A stretch of DNA of 64,000 nucleotides from contig NZ_LIXI01000010.1 in the NCBI RefSeq assembly GCF_001905595.1, positions 248,001 to 312,000 on the forward strand, in the 5' to 3' direction. Below are positions 61,878-64,000 of the stretch, piece after piece (within the stretch, counting starts at the first letter, position 1; each line of letters starts with the position of its first letter). Position numbers and translations under genes: made by a program. The stretch comes from Streptomyces sp. CB00316 (GTDB lineage Bacteria; Actinomycetota; Actinomycetes; Streptomycetales; Streptomycetaceae). The notes beneath the pieces were generated by a model, which saw only the letters and a program-made list of their open reading frames with translations, searched no databases and was not told where the DNA came from.

Positions 61878-62911
61878 CCATCTCCGAACCAGCGACCGGA
61901 CGCACATCGCTACAAGAAGCCGATGCCAAGGCCAACGAGCAACTGACCACCCTGGAGGGGTGGCGGAGGTTCGCCGTCGGCCCGCCCAATCCCCCCGTGC
62001 TGTTGACCCCGGCCGAGCTGAACGGTCTGTCTCCGGTCGAGCGGGCGCTCTACGACGAGGACCGGCTCGACCATCACGCCCGCATGCTCGTGGTCGCCAC
62101 CTCGTTCGTCGAGAAGACGGTGGTCTGTGGGCGGCGGTTGGTCCTGCTCAACCGGCACGCGATCAGCGCCCGCCGCGGCCTGATGGTCTCCGGACTGCCC
62201 GGCACCGGCAAGACCAGCGCCCTCACTCAGCTCGGGCTCGCCCACGAACTCCTCGACCGGGCCCGCCACCCGAACGTCGCGGACCGCATCCCGGTGCTCT
62301 ACATCACCGTCCCGCCCGCAGCGACCGCGCGCATGATCGCGGCTGAGTTCGCGCGCTTCCTGGGTCTGCCAGTCAGGGCCAGATCGAACATGACCGACAT
62401 CATCGAAGCAGTGGTCGGCGTCTGCACGGATACCCGCACCGGGCTGGTCCTGGTCGACGAAATCCACAACGTTTCGCAGATCACACGAGCTGGTGCCGAG
62501 GTCTCCGACACTCTGAAGTACTTCTCGGAACGTCTCCCCGCGACGTTCGTCTACGCGGGCATCAACCTCGAAACCAGCGAACTGCTGGCCGGCACCCGCG
62601 GTGCCCAGATCGCGAGCCGGTTCACACTCGTCCCCACCCGCCCCTTCCCCTACGGCGCCGAGTGGAAGGGCCTGGTCGCGACCATGGAGGAGACCCTTCT
62701 CCTGCACGACCATCCACCGGTCAGCCTGGTCAAGCTGGACCGGTACCTCCACAAACGAACCGACGGCATGATCGGCGCGTTGTCCCACGCGATTCGGGGC
62801 GCCGCGATCGACGCGATCCTCAACGGCACCGAGCGCGTGACCAAGGCAGGGCTCGACGCCATCCCCCTGGACCATGCTGCGGAAGCCCCGGGGAAGGGCC
62901 TCCTGAAGTGA
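61874..62911 (+). CDS. tnsC: TnsC-like AAA+ regulator ATPase
   Basis: A 345-residue ATPase that links target recognition to the transposase. Walker A is MVSGLPGTGKTSALTQL (~residue 105), Walker B is GLVLVDEIHNVSQ (~residue 195) and the sensor region YAGINLETSELLAGTRG. It is the short type, like TniB of Tn5053-class elements. It overlaps tnsB and tniQ by GTGA at both ends. Confidence 0.85.
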   Translation: MTISEPATGRTSLQEADAKANEQLTTLEGWRRFAVGPPNPPVLLTPAELNGLSPVERALYDEDRLDHHARMLVVATSFVEKTVVCGRRLVLLNRHAISARRGLMVSGLPGTGKTSALTQLGLAHELLDRARHPNVADRIPVLYITVPPAATARMIAAEFARFLGLPVRARSNMTDIIEAVVGVCTDTRTGLVLVDEIHNVSQITRAGAEVSDTLKYFSERLPATFVYAGINLETSELLAGTRGAQIASRFTLVPTRPFPYGAEWKGLVATMEETLLLHDHPPVSLVKLDRYLHKRTDGMIGALSHAIRGAAIDAILNGTERVTKAGLDAIPLDHAAEAPGKGLLK

Positions 62912-63573
62912 CTCCCCCAGCGCCCGAGATGCCCCGCCCGCTGGCTCCACTGCCCGTTCGACTACGCCCTCACGCCGGTGAGATCACCGACTCTTACGTC
63001 CGCCGCCTGGCACGCGCGAACCATCTCAAGCCGAGCTATCTGCACTGCTTCCTCAATGGGCCGCCCTTCTGGTTCGGCAAGCCTCAGCTCGACCGCCTGG
63101 CCGCCGTTTCCGGACGTTCCGAGGAGTCCCTGGACCGGGCCCTCGCTGACGCCTGCTCCCCGCGCGGCCGCATGAAACCCAACCCGCGCACAGCGCGAAC
63201 GGACCCCTTCGCCGACGATCCCAACCTCCCCCTGCTCATCTACATCGACGCCCGCCGAGGCCACACAATCCAGGACCTGGCTCTGCGGCACCGAGTTCCC
63301 CGACGCCTCGTCCGCCTTGCCCTGGACACGATGCAACCGCCTCCCCGCGGAGTCGACCGAAGCTATGGAGGCTTCGACAGCGACCTCATCAAGGCCATCG
63401 GGGCCATGGCGGACGAGGGCCTCGGACCGAAACAGATATGGCTGAGGCTCATGGACTACTACGAGGAGTCCGTGTCCTACACGATGCTCCGCCGGTTCGT
63501 CCATCAGTACTGCCGCCGACGGCAGATTGCCGCGAAAGATCACCCCCGCTCTCCAAACGGTCAATTTCAGTGA
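62908..63573 (+). CDS. tniQ: TniQ-family target-site protein
   Basis: A short 221-residue target selector. The TniQ start LPVRLRPHAGEITDSYVRRL is followed by an ARANHLKPSYL helix. The zinc cysteines of longer TnsD proteins are missing. The second half carries helix-turn-helix-like segments (TIQDLALRHRVPRRLVRLAL, GPKQIWLRLMDYYEESVSYT) that may read the target DNA. The GTG start overlaps the tnsC stop. As the last gene of the four, it decides where the element goes. Confidence 0.75.
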   Translation: MTPPAPEMPRPLAPLPVRLRPHAGEITDSYVRRLARANHLKPSYLHCFLNGPPFWFGKPQLDRLAAVSGRSEESLDRALADACSPRGRMKPNPRTARTDPFADDPNLPLLIYIDARRGHTIQDLALRHRVPRRLVRLALDTMQPPPRGVDRSYGGFDSDLIKAIGAMADEGLGPKQIWLRLMDYYEESVSYTMLRRFVHQYCRRRQIAAKDHPRSPNGQFQ

Positions 63574-63784
63574 CTTCGGGAGGCGAGCCAAGAGGGGGTC
63601 CAGCCAAGGTGAGATCAGAAGCCACCTTGTGTGGGTCTTCCGCGCTGCCGTTCATGCTCGTGCTGGCGTCACCGCATCTATTGGGGTCCCGGTAAGAACG
63701 CTGCCACCAGCCGCAAGATGAAGGTGGTGACCTGTGCGGCTGGCGGCTGGTCGGCGGCTTACTCCGGTGTTGTCTTCCCGCGAG

Positions 63785-64000
63785 TCAGAGGTCGTCGGGG
63801 GATTCGCGCCAGTCGGGATGCCGGTAGGGGGCGATACTGCGGCGGAACCTCGGGTTGAGCACCTTCCACCTGTGCTCCTTGGTCAGCCACCACTGGCGAA
63901 GCAGGTAGCCGCGTATGCGCCGACGGCGCCGGTATCGGCGGTAGAGGGTCCCCTTATGGAAGTCGCGTACCCATTCGATGTTGTCGGCGTCGCGAAAATA
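63785..64000 (-). CDS. Arg-rich protein, C-terminal fragment only
   Basis: The frame is open from the right edge to the TGA at 63785-63787, giving the last 71 residues of a gene that begins outside. It reads YFRDADNIEWVRDFHKGTLY, then a very basic run (RRYRRRRRIRGYLLRQWWLT), and ends PYRHPDWRESPDDL. Codon use is a little less GC-biased than in the core genes. No family recognised. It is probably cargo of the Tn7-like element, convergent with tniQ. Confidence 0.5.
   Translation of the reverse strand, partial: YFRDADNIEWVRDFHKGTLYRRYRRRRRIRGYLLRQWWLTKEHRWKVLNPRFRRSIAPYRHPDWRESPDDL

Larger units (their letters stand above)
59141..64000 (+). mobile_element. Tn7-like transposon, left part (runs off the window)
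   Basis: Four overlapping genes encode TnsA-, TnsB-, TnsC- and TniQ-type proteins, the core of a heteromeric Tn7-like transposon. Repeats at the left, next to acnA, look like transposase-binding sites. The exact left terminus is not fixed; a TGTCA at 59150 is one candidate. Cargo or the other end lies to the right of the window. Direction and gene order match other actinobacterial elements. Confidence 0.75.

Overview
The window is chromosomal DNA from a Streptomyces or a very close actinomycete. The evidence is a very high G+C content, GTG and TTG starts, many leaderless-looking promoters, Tat and lipoprotein signals, the coproporphyrin-dependent heme enzymes HemY and HemQ, and actinobacterial families such as DUF3000, DUF6461, DUF6571, DUF4349 and TIGR04222. 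Gene order recalls, from memory and without a search, the S. coelicolor stretch from the aconitase gene (SCO5999) through rok7B7 and dxs to murC (SCO6060), in inverted orientation.

Left part (1-6.6 kb) is accessory: the 3' part of a large GAP1-like gene, a WXG100-like DUF6571 gene, a GvpU-like orphan, and a broken regulatory locus (serine-kinase-like ATPase, truncated XRE regulator, strong palindrome between them), then DUF6461. From 6.6 to 12.3 kb come housekeeping genes: msrB, murC, a conserved stress-like protein, a RibD-type reductase, zapE and osmC. From 12.4 to 23 kb lie cell-envelope and secreted genes: a frameshifted phoX-like gene, a polysaccharide deacetylase lipoprotein, a Ser/Gly-repeat secreted protein, AIM24, a PTH2-type peptidyl-tRNA hydrolase, a HAD hydrolase, DUF4142, and then the most interesting pair in the window. 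That pair is an MNIO (DUF692) oxidative enzyme fused to a BufC-like partner domain, followed 5 bp later by a TIGR04222 membrane protein with a Cys/Gly/Ser tail carrying seven cysteines. A secreted peptidase follows.

The 23-39 kb stretch is central metabolism: hemQ, hemY and hemE (late heme synthesis), a CoA-disulfide-reductase-like flavoprotein, DUF3000, an orphan response regulator, RNase D, the fadA-fadB beta-oxidation operon, a decayed galE, an LCP-family transferase, a NYN-domain protein and an amino-acid permease. From 39.7 to 54.6 kb lie dxs and the carbon-uptake block: a xylF-xylG-xylH-type ABC importer, its ROK regulator, and an ngcE-ngcF-ngcG importer for N-acetylglucosamine/chitobiose. 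The ngc operon is divergent from a large secreted GH92 mannosidase, with a DasR-like operator between them. The GH92 carries Gln at the usual catalytic-acid position, which suggests mannosyl-phosphate cleavage.

The last part holds a histidine phosphatase, a small repeat ORF, a Pro-rich membrane protein, aconitase with a possible iron box and a MarR-type palindrome upstream, and a Tn7-like transposon (tnsA-tnsB-tnsC-tniQ, each overlapping the next by GTGA) that runs off the right edge. No rRNA, tRNA or CRISPR array was recognised.
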